A stretch of DNA of 64,000 nt, taken from the NCBI RefSeq assembly GCF_006124995.1, contig NZ_QEWN01000089.1:1-64000 (forward strand), in the 5' to 3' direction. Position numbers and translations under genes: made by a program. The notes below the pieces were generated by a model. The model did not search any database and was not told the DNA's origin. It saw nothing but the letters and a program-made list of their open reading frames with translations. Below are positions 50,775 to 60,373 of this stretch, in pieces (position 1 is the stretch's first letter; the number at the start of each line of letters is the position of its first letter). Source of the stretch: Vibrio sp. Hep-1b-8 (GTDB lineage: Bacteria; Pseudomonadota; Gammaproteobacteria; Enterobacterales; Vibrionaceae).

Positions 50775-51385
50775 AGCCCTAAACCACCTACTTCAGTAGG
50801 TGGTTATCATCCGTTTCGGCTTTGCCTGTAAAACTACTCATGCTAAATGCGTCTTTGATTTTTCCAGAAGTCAAAGAGGACAAATAACATGAGTAGATAC
50901 AATCAAGCTTCCCACGTATTTTGGCGATGTCAATACCATATAGTGTGGACTCCAAAGTATCGATTTAGGATCTTGAAGAACAATATAGGTAAAGAAGTTT
51001 ATCGATGTATTTATGTTTACTGTAATCAACTTGGATGTGAAGTAGTAGAGTTAAACATACAAGTTGACCACGTGCATTTAGTAGTAAAGATTCCACCAAA
51101 GCTATCGATATCCAAGTTGATGGGGGTATTGAAAGGCAAAATAGCCTTAAAGCTATTTAGTAAGTTTCCTCATCTTAGGAAGAACAGGCTTTGGGGTAAT
51201 CACTTTTGGCAAAGAGGCTATTTTGTCGATAGTGTTGGAATCAATGAAGAAATCATACGCCGATATGTAAGACATCAAGAGAAGCAAGAGCGAGTAGAGC
51301 AGCACCAGTTGGCGTTGGATTAAACAAAGGCCCCCTTTTAGGGGGCTCACACAAAGCCACCTTCTTTAGAAGGTGGTAATTTACT
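50775..51385 (+). mobile_element. IS200/IS605-family element with tnpA only (ends approximate)
   Basis: A Y1 transposase gene flanked by subterminal hairpins: left AACCACCTA / TAGGTGGTT (50782-50805) and right CCACCTTCT / AGAAGGTGG (51357-51376). Such elements transpose as single strands and make no target duplication, so exact ends cannot be read here. It lies between csrA and the tRNA-Ser promoter and interrupts neither. Confidence 0.88.
50889..51323 (+). CDS. tnpA: IS200/IS605-family transposase TnpA (144 aa)
   Basis: HUH single-strand transposase. HVH in QVDHVHLVVKIPP is the metal-binding HUH motif, and the Tyr in RRYVRHQEKQE is the predicted nucleophile. 144 aa, about the normal length, with no disruption, so it may be active. 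No tnpB accompanies it. A GC-rich hairpin GCCCCC / GGGGGC follows the stop at 51329-51346. Confidence 0.93.
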   Translation: MSRYNQASHVFWRCQYHIVWTPKYRFRILKNNIGKEVYRCIYVYCNQLGCEVVELNIQVDHVHLVVKIPPKLSISKLMGVLKGKIALKLFSKFPHLRKNRLWGNHFWQRGYFVDSVGINEEIIRRYVRHQEKQERVEQHQLALD

Positions 51386-51486
51386 GTTAGAAGGCACCTA
51401 TTTACTGTAAAAAGAGCGAATTAGCACCGCTTTGATTAAATAGCCAACGGTTGAAAGATTTTTTGCCGTTTTTGCCAAGAAAGTGT

Positions 51487-51514
51487 TTGACATATTTTTG
51501 GTAAATCGTAATAT
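51487..51514 (+). promoter_or_regulatory. Promoter of the Ser/Arg tRNA cluster
   Basis: TTGACA (51487-51492), 16 bases, TAATAT (51509-51514), followed by a GC-rich discriminator typical of stable-RNA promoters. Confidence 0.8.
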
Positions 51515-51529
51515 GTGCCTCCGCAAGAC

Positions 51530-51622
51530 GGTGAGGTGGCCGAGAGGCTGAAGGCGCTCCCCTGCTAAGGGAGTATACGGTTTGTAGCCGTATCGAGGGT
51601 TCGAATCCCTCCCTCACCGCCA
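51530..51622 (+). tRNA. tRNA-Ser (GCT)
   Basis: 93 bases with CCA encoded; acceptor GGTGAGG / CCTCACC, long variable arm, anticodon GCT. Confidence 0.97.
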
Positions 51623-51703
51623 TTCTTGCACTTCTTCTTTAATCAGAAGAATTGTTCTTCGGAACAGCTTTAAAACAACTTTCCTTTAGCAAGAAAGCAT
51701 AGT

Positions 51704-51780
51704 GCGTCCTTAGCTCAGCTGGATAGAGTACCTGGCTACGAACCAGGCGGTCGGAGGTTCGAATCCTCCAGGACGCGCCA
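51704..51780 (+). tRNA. tRNA-Arg (ACG), copy 1
   Basis: 77 bases with encoded CCA; acceptor GCGTCCT / AGGACGC, anticodon ACG. Confidence 0.97.
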
Positions 51781-51805
51781 TAATTTCCTTACCAGGGAAT
51801 AAAAC

Positions 51806-51898
51806 GGTGAGGTGGCCGAGAGGCTGAAGGCGCTCCCCTGCTAAGGGAGTATACGGTTTGTAGCCGTATCGAGGGTTCGAATCCCTCCCTCACCGCCA
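51806..51898 (+). tRNA. tRNA-Ser (GCT), copy 2
   Basis: Appears identical to the tRNA at 51530-51622. Confidence 0.97.
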
Positions 51899-51994
51899 TT
51901 AATTGGCTTATGGCCAATTTTTTTGTTTTAAAGCCCTGTTGTTTGAAAGAGCTAGTGTGATATACTTCACAAATCTCGTTTTTGAGAACATTGC

Positions 51995-52071
51995 GCGTCC
52001 TTAGCTCAGCTGGATAGAGTACCTGGCTACGAACCAGGCGGTCGGAGGTTCGAATCCTCCAGGACGCGCCA
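51995..52071 (+). tRNA. tRNA-Arg (ACG), copy 2
   Basis: Appears identical to copy 1. Confidence 0.97.
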
Positions 52072-52136
52072 CTCTTTAGGGTTACTTTCATAATGAAGAA
52101 ATCCTGATATTGATAAACATCGATATCGAAACTTGC

Positions 52137-52213
52137 GCGTCCTTAGCTCAGCTGGATAGAGTACCTGGCTACGAACCAGGCGGTCGGAGGTTCGAATCCT
52201 CCAGGACGCGCCA
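52137..52213 (+). tRNA. tRNA-Arg (ACG), copy 3
   Basis: Appears identical to copy 1; last of the cluster. Confidence 0.97.
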
Positions 52214-52220
52214 CATTATA

Positions 52221-52249
52221 AGCCCTGCTAGACATAGCAGGGCTCTTTT
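52221..52249 (+). terminator. Terminator of the tRNA cluster
   Basis: Stem AGCCCTGCTA / TAGCAGGGCT with GACA loop, then CTTTTA. Confidence 0.88.
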
Positions 52250-52656
52250 ATTAACACCTTTGCAACATTCTTTAAACACTAGCATTACAACTAGTTGTTT
52301 CTACAGCGATTTTGCCATTTCTTTTACCCACATCTCAGTAACACATGATGTTTTGTCATAGGGTCATAAAACACACAGTTATTTATGCTCATTTGGCTAA
52401 ATATTGCAGATTTATGTGATTTGTGTGACGAATAATTCCCTAGATCTGTGCTTTATCGTCAATAGCTTCTTAAACAAAATTGACAAAGTTTAACCAATCG
52501 AGATAATCCTAAGCCTCTTGTCAGGATTTTACTGTATGTTCTGGCAACAAGAGCACCGGCATCACGCCGGTATACGTTAGTGTTTATCTATCGTCATGAT
52601 GATGATTTTCGAGAGGCCTAATGTTGTTGTCAGGATGACAAAGAAAGGATGCAAAA
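52250..52656. other. 407-bp region upstream of oadGAB
   Basis: No gene seen. Holds the promoter described separately and, in the probable leader, a hairpin ACCGGC-ATCAC-GCCGGT near 52556-52573. Confidence 0.6.
52480..52507 (+). promoter_or_regulatory. oadGAB promoter
   Basis: Perfect TTGACA (52480-52485), 16 bases, GATAAT (52502-52507); about 150 bases of leader before oadG. Confidence 0.7.
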
Positions 52657-52914
52657 ATGGATAATATTGGAAGCCTGCTAGTAGACGCTGCAACCCTGAT
52701 GCTTACAGGGATGGTTGTAGTGTTTATATTCCTCACTATTCTTGTCTATCTCGTTCGGTTGATGTCTAAACTTTTGCCAGAAGAAGTTCCAGAGCCGATC
52801 GCTGTACCAAATCAAAATAACAAAGTTCAATTACCATCTTCTGCTGTGAGTCCGAAGGTTGTTGCGGCAATTTCCGCAGCAGTACATCAGTACCGTACTT
52901 CGGTGGCTAAATAG
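52657..52914 (+). CDS. oadG: Oxaloacetate decarboxylase gamma subunit
   Basis: Small membrane subunit that holds the Na+-pump complex together and binds zinc. 85 aa; one membrane helix at about 12-36 (LMLTGMVVVFIFLTILVYLV region) and a soluble tail that contacts OadA. First gene of oadGAB, 31 bases before oadA. Confidence 0.95.
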   Translation: MDNIGSLLVDAATLMLTGMVVVFIFLTILVYLVRLMSKLLPEEVPEPIAVPNQNNKVQLPSSAVSPKVVAAISAAVHQYRTSVAK

Positions 52915-52945
52915 CATTTGATAGGATTAAAAGGAGTTAATGAGC

Positions 52946-54727
52946 ATGTCTAAACCACTAGTTTTAACAGATGTGGTCCTTCGTGACGCCCATCAGTCGC
53001 TATTCGCGACGCGTATGCGTCTAGAGGATATGTTACCTATCGCGGAAGAGCTCGATAAGGTCGGTTATTGGTCTCTAGAAACATGGGGCGGTGCTACGTT
53101 TGATGCGTGCATTCGATTCCTGGGCGAAGACCCTTGGGAGCGTTTACGTGCATTAAAGAAAGCAATGCCTAACACACCAATGCAAATGCTACTGCGTGGC
53201 CAAAACTTATTGGGTTACCGTCACTACGCTGATGATGTAGTAGAAAAGTTTGTTGAGCGTGCCCATACCAATGGTATGGATGTGTTCCGCATTTTTGATG
53301 CGATGAACGACGTGCGAAACTTTGAAAAAGCCGTTAAAGCGACGGTTGATGTTGGTGCTCATGCACAGGGTACACTCTCTTACACGACCAGTCCGGTCCA
53401 CAATACCGAGACTTGGGTAGACCTTGCTAAGCGTCTAGAAGATCTCGGTTGCCATTCGCTTTGTATCAAGGATATGTCGGGACTTCTGAAACCCTACGAA
53501 GCGGAAGATCTTATTACACGTATCAAAGCATCGTGTGATGTGCCGCTTGCTTTACATTGCCACGCGACCACGGGTCTTTCGACTGCCACAGCAGTGAAAG
53601 CTGTCGAAGCTGGTATCGATATTCTTGATACGGCTATTTCGTCAATGAGCTGTACTTACGGTCATACGCCAACTGAAACAGTTGTGGCTATGCTTCAGGG
53701 CACTGAACGTGACACTAACCTTAAGCTTGATCAGATCGAACCAATCGCGGCGTATTTCCGCGAAGTACGTAAAAAGTACGCCAAGTTCGAAGGTCAACTG
53801 AAAGGCGTCGATTCTCGTATCCTTATTGCTCAAGTTCCAGGTGGCATGCTGACCAATATGGAAAGCCAGCTCAAAGAGCAAGGTGCAGCGGATCGTATTG
53901 ATGAAGTGTTAGAAGAGATCCCACGTGTTCGTCAAGATCTTGGCTACATTCCTCTGGTTACTCCTACTTCACAGATCGTGGGTACCCAAGCGGTGATCAA
54001 CGTTCTGACCGGAGAGCGTTACAAGAGTATCACCAAGGAAACGGCTGGTGTCCTAAAAGGTGAGTACGGTGCGGCACCTGCTGAGCTTAATGCAGAGCTT
54101 CAGGCGAAAGTGCTTGATGGTGGTGAAGCGATTACTTGTCGTCCTGCTGATTTGCTTGAAGCTGAAATGGAAACTTTGACCGATGATCTGTTAGCCAAGG
54201 CTAAAGCGGAAGGTATCTCGCTAGCAGAAGATACGGTCGATGATGTTCTGACTTATGCATTATTCCCACAAGTCGGACTTAAGTTCCTTAAAAACCGTCA
54301 CAACCCAGACGCGTTTGAACCAGCACCGGGTAAAGAAGAGCCAACACCAGTTGTGGCTCAACCAGCTCAAGGTGGTATTGAAACTTACAGCGTGAAGGTT
54401 GATGGACAGGTTTATGATGTTGAAGTTGGTCCACAAGGTCAGCTGACATCAGTAACTCCTTCTCAATCGGGTGCTAATACTCAAGCTGTGGCTCCTGCGG
54501 CACCTGCGGGCAATTCAGAAGCAGTACCTGCTCCACTAGCGGGCAACATCTTTAAGGTTAACGTTCAGAGCGGTGCTCAGGTTGCAGAAGGTGATGTGTT
54601 ATTGATTCTTGAAGCTATGAAGATGGAGACAGAAATCCGTGCTGCCCATGGTGGCATCGTCCAAGATCTGCATGTCAAAGAAGGTGATTCTGTGACTGTT
54701 GGTGCTCCACTACTTAGTCTGGCGTAA
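52946..54727 (+). CDS. oadA: Oxaloacetate decarboxylase alpha subunit (biotin protein)
   Basis: Carboxyltransferase that moves CO2 from oxaloacetate to biotin and delivers it to OadB. 593 aa from the ATG at 52946, which has AAGGAG nine bases upstream; an ATG six bases earlier sits too close to it. N-terminal TIM barrel with [16 protein letters not shown], a Pro/Ala-rich linker ([10 protein letters not shown] and APAAPAG), and a C-terminal biotinyl domain with EAMKMETEI; the Lys near residue 560 is biotinylated. Confidence 0.97.
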   Translation: MSKPLVLTDVVLRDAHQSLFATRMRLEDMLPIAEELDKVGYWSLETWGGATFDACIRFLGEDPWERLRALKKAMPNTPMQMLLRGQNLLGYRHYADDVVEKFVERAHTNGMDVFRIFDAMNDVRNFEKAVKATVDVGAHAQGTLSYTTSPVHNTETWVDLAKRLEDLGCHSLCIKDMSGLLKPYEAEDLITRIKASCDVPLALHCHATTGLSTATAVKAVEAGIDILDTAISSMSCTYGHTPTETVVAMLQGTERDTNLKLDQIEPIAAYFREVRKKYAKFEGQLKGVDSRILIAQVPGGMLTNMESQLKEQGAADRIDEVLEEIPRVRQDLGYIPLVTPTSQIVGTQAVINVLTGERYKSITKETAGVLKGEYGAAPAELNAELQAKVLDGGEAITCRPADLLEAEMETLTDDLLAKAKAEGISLAEDTVDDVLTYALFPQVGLKFLKNRHNPDAFEPAPGKEEPTPVVAQPAQGGIETYSVKVDGQVYDVEVGPQGQLTSVTPSQSGANTQAVAPAAPAGNSEAVPAPLAGNIFKVNVQSGAQVAEGDVLLILEAMKMETEIRAAHGGIVQDLHVKEGDSVTVGAPLLSLA

Positions 54728-54736
54728 GGGAGTCTC

Positions 54737-55867
54737 ATGGAAGGATTAATGACTCTTTGGTCAGAAACAGGGATCGCTAACTTTGAATTTGGCCAGATCT
54801 GCATGATCTTGGTCGGGTGTGCACTGCTGTTTTTGGCCATTCGCAAAGGCTTTGAGCCGCTACTACTTTTGCCAATAGGCTTTGGTGCCATCTTAGCGAA
54901 CATCCCTAACGCAGGGTTTACGGAAGAGGGCGGATTGCTCTACTACGTCTACTATGTAGGTATAGAGTCGGGTATTTTCCCACTACTTATCTTCATGGGC
55001 GTTGGCGCGATGACCGATTTCGGTGCTCTTATCGCAAACCCTAAGACGTTATGGTTAGGTGCGGCAGCTCAGTTTGGTATCTTTGCAACACTATTTGGTG
55101 CGATCCTACTTAACTATGTGCCGGGTATGGAATTTAGCATGCCTGATGCTGCTTCGATTGCGATCATTGGTGGCGCAGATGGCCCGACGGCTATTTTCTT
55201 AGCAAGCCAGCTCTCTCCAGATCTGCTGGGTGCGATTGCCGTTGCAGCATATAGCTATATGGCATTGGTTCCTATCATTCAACCGCCTATTATGAAGGCG
55301 CTGACGACACCGGAAGAGCGTAAAATCCAAATGGCTCAACTTCGCCATGTTGGAAAAGGTGAGAAGATTCTATTCCCACTGGCTGTTCTGCTAATGACGA
55401 TCTTGTTCCTACCATCAGCAACACCGCTGGTCGGTATGTTCTGCCTTGGCAACTTGATGCGTGAAGCTGGTGTTGTAGACCGTCTATCTAAGACTGCACA
55501 AAATGAACTCATCAATATTGTGACTATCTTCTTGGGTCTAGGCGTCGGTTCTAAACTGCAAGCCGAAGAGTTTCTTAATGTTGAAACGCTTGGCATTCTG
55601 GCGTTAGGGGCTGTGGCTTTTAGTATCGGTACTGCGGGTGGTGTCTTGATGGCGAAATTACTCAACAAGCTGTCTAAAGAAAATATCAACCCATTGATCG
55701 GTGCTGCCGGTGTTTCTGCTGTACCAATGGCAGCGCGTGTTGTAAACAAAGTCGGTTTAGAGGCAAACTCACAAAACTTCTTATTAATGCACGCAATGGG
55801 ACCTAACGTAGCTGGTGTTCTTGGCTCGGCGGTAGCTGCGGGTATTTTGCTTGCCTTGGTTGGCTAA
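54737..55867 (+). CDS. oadB: Oxaloacetate decarboxylase beta subunit, Na+ pump
   Basis: Integral membrane subunit that decarboxylates carboxybiotin and exports Na+, 376 aa with about nine or more helices. [19 protein letters not shown] contains the conserved Asp of the ion path; NEL-rich [19 protein letters not shown] lies near the C-terminus. Nine bases after oadA, so the three genes form an operon. Sodium-motive metabolism is typical of Vibrio. Confidence 0.97.
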   Translation: MEGLMTLWSETGIANFEFGQICMILVGCALLFLAIRKGFEPLLLLPIGFGAILANIPNAGFTEEGGLLYYVYYVGIESGIFPLLIFMGVGAMTDFGALIANPKTLWLGAAAQFGIFATLFGAILLNYVPGMEFSMPDAASIAIIGGADGPTAIFLASQLSPDLLGAIAVAAYSYMALVPIIQPPIMKALTTPEERKIQMAQLRHVGKGEKILFPLAVLLMTILFLPSATPLVGMFCLGNLMREAGVVDRLSKTAQNELINIVTIFLGLGVGSKLQAEEFLNVETLGILALGAVAFSIGTAGGVLMAKLLNKLSKENINPLIGAAGVSAVPMAARVVNKVGLEANSQNFLLMHAMGPNVAGVLGSAVAAGILLALVG

Positions 55868-55941
55868 GCGTGAATTACGGTTAGTAGTTGGTCAAATTGA
55901 GAGTAAGTGGTTAACTTGCTAGCAATAAATGGTATATATTC

Positions 55942-55969
55942 AAAGGGATGCTTTCGCATCCCTTTTTTA
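55942..55969 (+). terminator. Terminator of oadGAB
   Basis: Stem AAAGGGATGC / GCATCCCTTT with TTTC loop and T run. Confidence 0.92.
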
Positions 55970-55990
55970 TATCGATAGGGAAATGAAGAA

Positions 55991-56941
55991 ATGGAAAACA
56001 AACAAATCGCAATCTCACAATTTGGTGATCCAGACGTTCTCGTTATTCAAACTTCACCAATTCCAGAACCTAAAACGGGTGAAGTACTGGTTAAGGTCCA
56101 TTTCTCTGGTGTGAATCCTATTGATGTAAAAACGCGGGCAGGTTTAGGCTGGGCAGCTTCTCAGAATAAAGATAACCTGCCTTGGGTACCCGGCTATGAT
56201 ATCTCCGGTGAAATTATCACGCTTGGAGAAGGTGTCGAGCGTTTTGCTGTTGGCGACAATGTTGCAGGCTTTATTGGTTTCCCTCTCGCAGGGGGCGGTT
56301 ATAGCCAATTTGTTTGTGTACCCGAAACCGCGTTAAGTCTTGTGCCAAATTCTATCACGCTTGAAGCGGCAGCTGCTCTTTCACTGGCAGGCCAAACAGC
56401 GGTACAGGCCTTGGATAAGGCTGGGGTGAAAGAAGGCCAGCGTGTTCTGATTCTCGCTGGTGCGGGTGGCGTGGGTCACATTGCGATTCAGGTTGCCGTT
56501 GCTGCTAAGGCAGAAGTCTTTACTACTTGTAGCGAAGCGAATTTGGATTATATGGCAACTCTAGGTGCTCATGCGATCAACTACCAGTTTGCTCCTGTTT
56601 CCGAGCGAGTCGAAGAAGCGGATGTGCTTATCGATTTGGTCGGTGGTGATGCCGCTCTTGATGCACTTAAATGCTTAAAAGATGGTGCGAAAGTGGTAAC
56701 GGTTCCCACTCTTTCCGCAGAGTTGATTTGTGAGAAAGCGAAACTTCTAGGCTTTGAAGCAACGGGAATGCTTGTTGATCCAAACCCAGAGCAACTTGAT
56801 GCGCTTCTCTACATGGTGAGTGTTGGTTTAGTCAAGACTGAGATTCATCAGGTGTACCCATTCGAACAGGTTGCTGAAGCACATAAACAGATTGAAACCG
56901 GTCATACAAGAGGCAAGGTCTTGCTTGATATGCAATGTTAG
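55991..56941 (+). CDS. NADP-dependent quinone oxidoreductase-like protein (MDR family)
   Basis: Zinc-independent medium-chain dehydrogenase/reductase, 316 aa. FSGVNPIDVKTRAGLG and PWVPGYDISGEIITLG are the N-terminal catalytic-domain motifs; LILAGAGGVGHIAIQVA is the nucleotide-binding loop. The C-terminal HTRGKVLLD is a family signature. The substrate is not predictable. Its end overlaps the yqaA-like gene by seven bases, so the two are co-translated. Confidence 0.92.
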   Translation: MENKQIAISQFGDPDVLVIQTSPIPEPKTGEVLVKVHFSGVNPIDVKTRAGLGWAASQNKDNLPWVPGYDISGEIITLGEGVERFAVGDNVAGFIGFPLAGGGYSQFVCVPETALSLVPNSITLEAAAALSLAGQTAVQALDKAGVKEGQRVLILAGAGGVGHIAIQVAVAAKAEVFTTCSEANLDYMATLGAHAINYQFAPVSERVEEADVLIDLVGGDAALDALKCLKDGAKVVTVPTLSAELICEKAKLLGFEATGMLVDPNPEQLDALLYMVSVGLVKTEIHQVYPFEQVAEAHKQIETGHTRGKVLLDMQC

Positions 56942-57396
56942 AAGCGTTTAACAGCGCATTCGAATCTTTCGCTCTTTGGTTTTCAGACTCGGCACTGTGG
57001 GTACTCTTTCTAAGTGGTTTCCTCAGTGCCACTTTATTGCCTGGAGGTTCAGAGGCCGGGCTGATCGCTACCTTGAGCTTAAACCAATACCCTACCTTTT
57101 ATATTATTGCCGTTACTACGTTAGGTAATACTCTTGGTGGTTTAACGAATTTTTGGCTTGGATTATGGCTACCAAACCGAACTCAGAACGAAAAACATGG
57201 TCATAAAGCCTTATTATGGCTAAATAAATACGGCTATTGGTCGCTTCTTTTTAGCTGGTTGCCAGTGATTGGTGATCCATTGTGCTTAGCTGCGGGTTGG
57301 CTACGGATGCGTTTTTGGCCTTGCTTTTGGTTGATACTGATTGGTAAAGCACTCCGTTACATTCTACTTGCTGCAGTTTTTTTCGGTTTTTTCTAA
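56935..57396 (+). CDS. yqaA: YqaA-family inner-membrane protein
   Basis: 153-aa DedA/SNARE-associated-type membrane protein with about four hydrophobic segments. FLSATLLPGGSEA and LGNTLGGLTNFWLG are family segments, as is WLPVIGDPLCLAAGWLR. Function unknown; DedA relatives are lipid flippases. Overlaps the preceding oxidoreductase gene. Confidence 0.88.
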   Translation: MLEAFNSAFESFALWFSDSALWVLFLSGFLSATLLPGGSEAGLIATLSLNQYPTFYIIAVTTLGNTLGGLTNFWLGLWLPNRTQNEKHGHKALLWLNKYGYWSLLFSWLPVIGDPLCLAAGWLRMRFWPCFWLILIGKALRYILLAAVFFGFF

Positions 57397-57405
57397 GGGG
57401 ATGTC

Positions 57406-60264
57406 ATGAGAAAGATTTGGCTTGGTGCTATTTCTCTTGTTGCACTATATGGTTGCAGTTCTAGCAACCTTTCTTCTGTACCTTTCTTTTCCTCCTTACC
57501 TGAAGGTGTCACTCTTATTGAAGAAGTGGATGCTGAGCCAGGTAAGGCAATGATCCCATATTCAAAGTATCAGTTAGAAAATGGGCTGACAGTGATATTG
57601 TCTCCGGATCATTCAGATCCACTTGTCCATGTTGATGTTACCTACCACGTAGGTTCAGCTCGTGAGGAGGTAGGCAAGTCAGGTTTTGCTCATTTCTTTG
57701 AACATATGATGTTTCAGGGCAGTGAGAATGTTGGCGATCAAGAACATTTTAAGATCATCACCGAGGCGGGTGGTTCTCTGAATGGAACGACCAATCGGGA
57801 TCGCACGAATTATTTTGAAACGGTGCCTTCAAATCAACTTGAGAAAATGTTGTGGCTTGAATCTGACCGTATGGGTTTTTTGCTTGATGCAGTCTCACAA
57901 CACAAGTTTGAAATTCAGCGTGATACAGTGAAGAACGAGCGCGCGCAAAACTATGACAACCGTCCGTATGGCTTGATGTGGGAGAAAATGGGCGAAGCGA
58001 TGTACCCAGAGGGACATCCATATTCTTGGCAGACGATAGGCTATGTCGAAGATCTTGACCGTGTTGATGTTAATGATCTCAAAGCGTTTTTCCTGAGATG
58101 GTATGGCCCCAACAATGCAGTCCTAACCATTGGTGGTGATCTCGATGTTGATCAAACCTTGGAGTGGGTAAGTAAGTACTTTGGAGCGATTCCATCAGGG
58201 CCAGCGGTAGAGCAGTCACCTAAACAGCCAGCCAAGCTAACTGAAGATCGTTATGTCACGTTAGAAGACCGCATTCAGCAACCGATGCTCATTCTTGGGT
58301 GGCCGACAACTTACAATGGTGCTGAGGGGCAAGCTTCCTTAAACGCCCTTGCCAACGTATTGGGTAAGGGTGCGAATAGTTTGCTGTATCAAAAGTTGGT
58401 TAAAACTCAGAAAGCCGTTGATGCAGGGGCTTTCCAAGATTGCGCAGAGTTAGCCTGTAATTTTTACGTTTATGCAATGGCACCTTCGGGGGAAAACAGC
58501 GCTCTGAAACCTTTGTATCAGGAGTTGATGCAAACCCTAGGTGAGTTTGAAGCGAAAGGGATAGATAACAACCGATTAGATCAAATTACCGGAATGGCTG
58601 AGGCTCAGTCGGTTTTCGCATTGCAAAGTGTGCGAGGCAAAGTATCGCAGCTTGCTTCTAATGAAACTTTCTTCAATACCCCAGACCGAATTCAGACTCA
58701 GTTAGCGCAAATTCGTGCGGTCACCCCAGAGTCGGTGATGGACGCCTATAAAAATTACGTTAACGGTCACCCTAAAGTTGCTTTAAGTGTGGTACCTAAA
58801 GGTAAGACGGAACTTGCTGCTGCGCCTGCAACGTTCAGCACGCCACAAAGAACGTTGCCTGAATACCAAAAGGTCACTGACGACCAACTCGCGTATCGTC
58901 GTGCACAGGACAACTTTGATCGTTCTGTGATGCCTCAAGTCGCTGAAAGTGTTAAAGCACAAATGCCGAAACTTTACCGCCTCTATTTTGACAATGGTGC
59001 TGAACTGTTGGGTACGGTGAGCGCTGAAACGCCGACTGTACAGCTAGAAATTAGTTTTCCTGCTGGAGAGCGTTATGTCAAAAAAGGCAAAGAAGGGTTG
59101 GCGAGCTTAACTGCGGCTATGATGGAAGAGGCGACACTGGACTCGACTCTTGAACAGTTACAGGCGCGGTTGGATAAGCTAGGGAGTACGCTTAACGTAG
59201 AAGCGGGAAATTACACGACCAGTATTTCAGTCTCTAGTTTAGAGAAAAACCTACCTCAGACACTTAAAATTGTCGAAGAGGTACTGTTTAAGCCAGCATT
59301 CCGTGAGCAAGATTTTGAGCGCATCAAGAAGCAAATGCTAGAAGGTATCGTCTACCAGCACCAACAAACAAGTTGGTTGGCCTCTCAAGCAACCCGCCAG
59401 GTACTTTTTGACGGGACGGTATATCAGCGCTCCAATGATGGTACGCAAGCGTCACTGGAAGCATTAACCTTGGATGACGTCAAAGCGTTCTACAAACAAC
59501 ATTACACTCCGCAGGGAGCACAAATAGTTGTTGTTGGAGACATCAATAGGAAACAGATCAAACAGCAGTTAGCCTTTATTGATTCTTGGCAGGGAGAAGT
59601 TGCCCCACTGCTAAGACCGCAACTTGTTCAGGAAAATCAGCAGAAAAAGCTTTATTTAGTGGATAAGCCAGGAGCACCACAAAGTGTGGTACGCGTGGTG
59701 CGTCAAGGTCTACCGTTTGATGCAACGGGGGAAGTGTACCTAACCCAATTGGCTAACTTTAACTTAGCTGGGAACTTCAACAGTAGAATCAATCAGAATC
59801 TCCGTGAAGATAAAGGTTACACCTATGGCGCTAGCGGTTATCTTGCATCGAATCGAGAAGTGGGTGCGATTGTGTTCTCAACACAGGTTCGTGCTGACGC
59901 AACTGTTCCATCGATCATTGAGCTTGAAAAAGAGTTAAAGGCATACAGTCAGAATGGAATGACTGATGATGAGATGAAATTTTTACGCTTAGCGGTCGGT
60001 CAACAAGATGCACTAAAGTATGAAACGCCTTCACAGAAAGCCGGACTGCTTAGTAGTATTCTTGCGTACAGTCTTGATGAAGACTACCTCAAGCAACGCA
60101 ATGAGATCGTTGAAACGGTAGATAAGCAGACTTTAGACGAGTTGGCGAAGAAGTGGTTTACACCAGATGATTACCAAATCATTGTCGTCGGTGATGCCAA
60201 AACCCTGAAGCCACAATTAGAAAGTTTGCAGATTCCGATAGAAGAGCTTGAAATCATCCGTTAG
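57406..60264 (+). CDS. M16-family zinc peptidase, lipoprotein (952 aa)
   Basis: Signal peptide with lipobox ALYGC at residues 13-17, so Cys17 is the lipidated residue; the following Ser favours outer-membrane sorting. Inverted zinc motif H96-F-F-E99-H100, with E178 in KNERAQNYD as the third ligand: an active N-terminal half. The second M16 half (about 520-950) lacks HxxEH and is structural. Related to pitrilysin/insulinase-type and YhjJ/PqqL-like enzymes; substrate unknown. Confidence 0.93.
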   Translation: MRKIWLGAISLVALYGCSSSNLSSVPFFSSLPEGVTLIEEVDAEPGKAMIPYSKYQLENGLTVILSPDHSDPLVHVDVTYHVGSAREEVGKSGFAHFFEHMMFQGSENVGDQEHFKIITEAGGSLNGTTNRDRTNYFETVPSNQLEKMLWLESDRMGFLLDAVSQHKFEIQRDTVKNERAQNYDNRPYGLMWEKMGEAMYPEGHPYSWQTIGYVEDLDRVDVNDLKAFFLRWYGPNNAVLTIGGDLDVDQTLEWVSKYFGAIPSGPAVEQSPKQPAKLTEDRYVTLEDRIQQPMLILGWPTTYNGAEGQASLNALANVLGKGANSLLYQKLVKTQKAVDAGAFQDCAELACNFYVYAMAPSGENSALKPLYQELMQTLGEFEAKGIDNNRLDQITGMAEAQSVFALQSVRGKVSQLASNETFFNTPDRIQTQLAQIRAVTPESVMDAYKNYVNGHPKVALSVVPKGKTELAAAPATFSTPQRTLPEYQKVTDDQLAYRRAQDNFDRSVMPQVAESVKAQMPKLYRLYFDNGAELLGTVSAETPTVQLEISFPAGERYVKKGKEGLASLTAAMMEEATLDSTLEQLQARLDKLGSTLNVEAGNYTTSISVSSLEKNLPQTLKIVEEVLFKPAFREQDFERIKKQMLEGIVYQHQQTSWLASQATRQVLFDGTVYQRSNDGTQASLEALTLDDVKAFYKQHYTPQGAQIVVVGDINRKQIKQQLAFIDSWQGEVAPLLRPQLVQENQQKKLYLVDKPGAPQSVVRVVRQGLPFDATGEVYLTQLANFNLAGNFNSRINQNLREDKGYTYGASGYLASNREVGAIVFSTQVRADATVPSIIELEKELKAYSQNGMTDDEMKFLRLAVGQQDALKYETPSQKAGLLSSILAYSLDEDYLKQRNEIVETVDKQTLDELAKKWFTPDDYQIIVVGDAKTLKPQLESLQIPIEELEIIR

Positions 60265-60291
60265 AGTACACATAACATAGTGCATAGCTAG

Positions 60292-60313
60292 AGGGTGACA
60301 TGGGTCACCCTTT
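60292..60313 (+). terminator. Likely terminator of the M16 gene
   Basis: Stem AGGGTGAC / GTCACCCT with ATGG loop, followed by only TT. Confidence 0.6.
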
Positions 60314-60330
60314 ATGAATTTGTTTAGCCA

Positions 60331-60350
60331 GTTTGGTAGAACTACCAAAC
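60331..60350 (+). promoter_or_regulatory. Perfect inverted repeat upstream of gshA
   Basis: GTTTGGTAG / CTACCAAAC with a 2-base centre, 23 bases before the gshA TTG. A dimeric-regulator operator or an mRNA hairpin near the start; no known site recognised. Confidence 0.6.
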
Positions 60351-60373
60351 CTTAGATATAAGCGAACCTCATT

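Noticed and set aside
51402..52091. Minus-strand ORFs reading MAVREGFEPSIR and similar
   Set aside because: They are antisense readings of the tRNA genes, a common annotation artefact.
51530..52213. Repeats at regular spacing that could look like a CRISPR array
   Set aside because: Each repeat folds as tRNA-Ser or tRNA-Arg with CCA; no cas genes.
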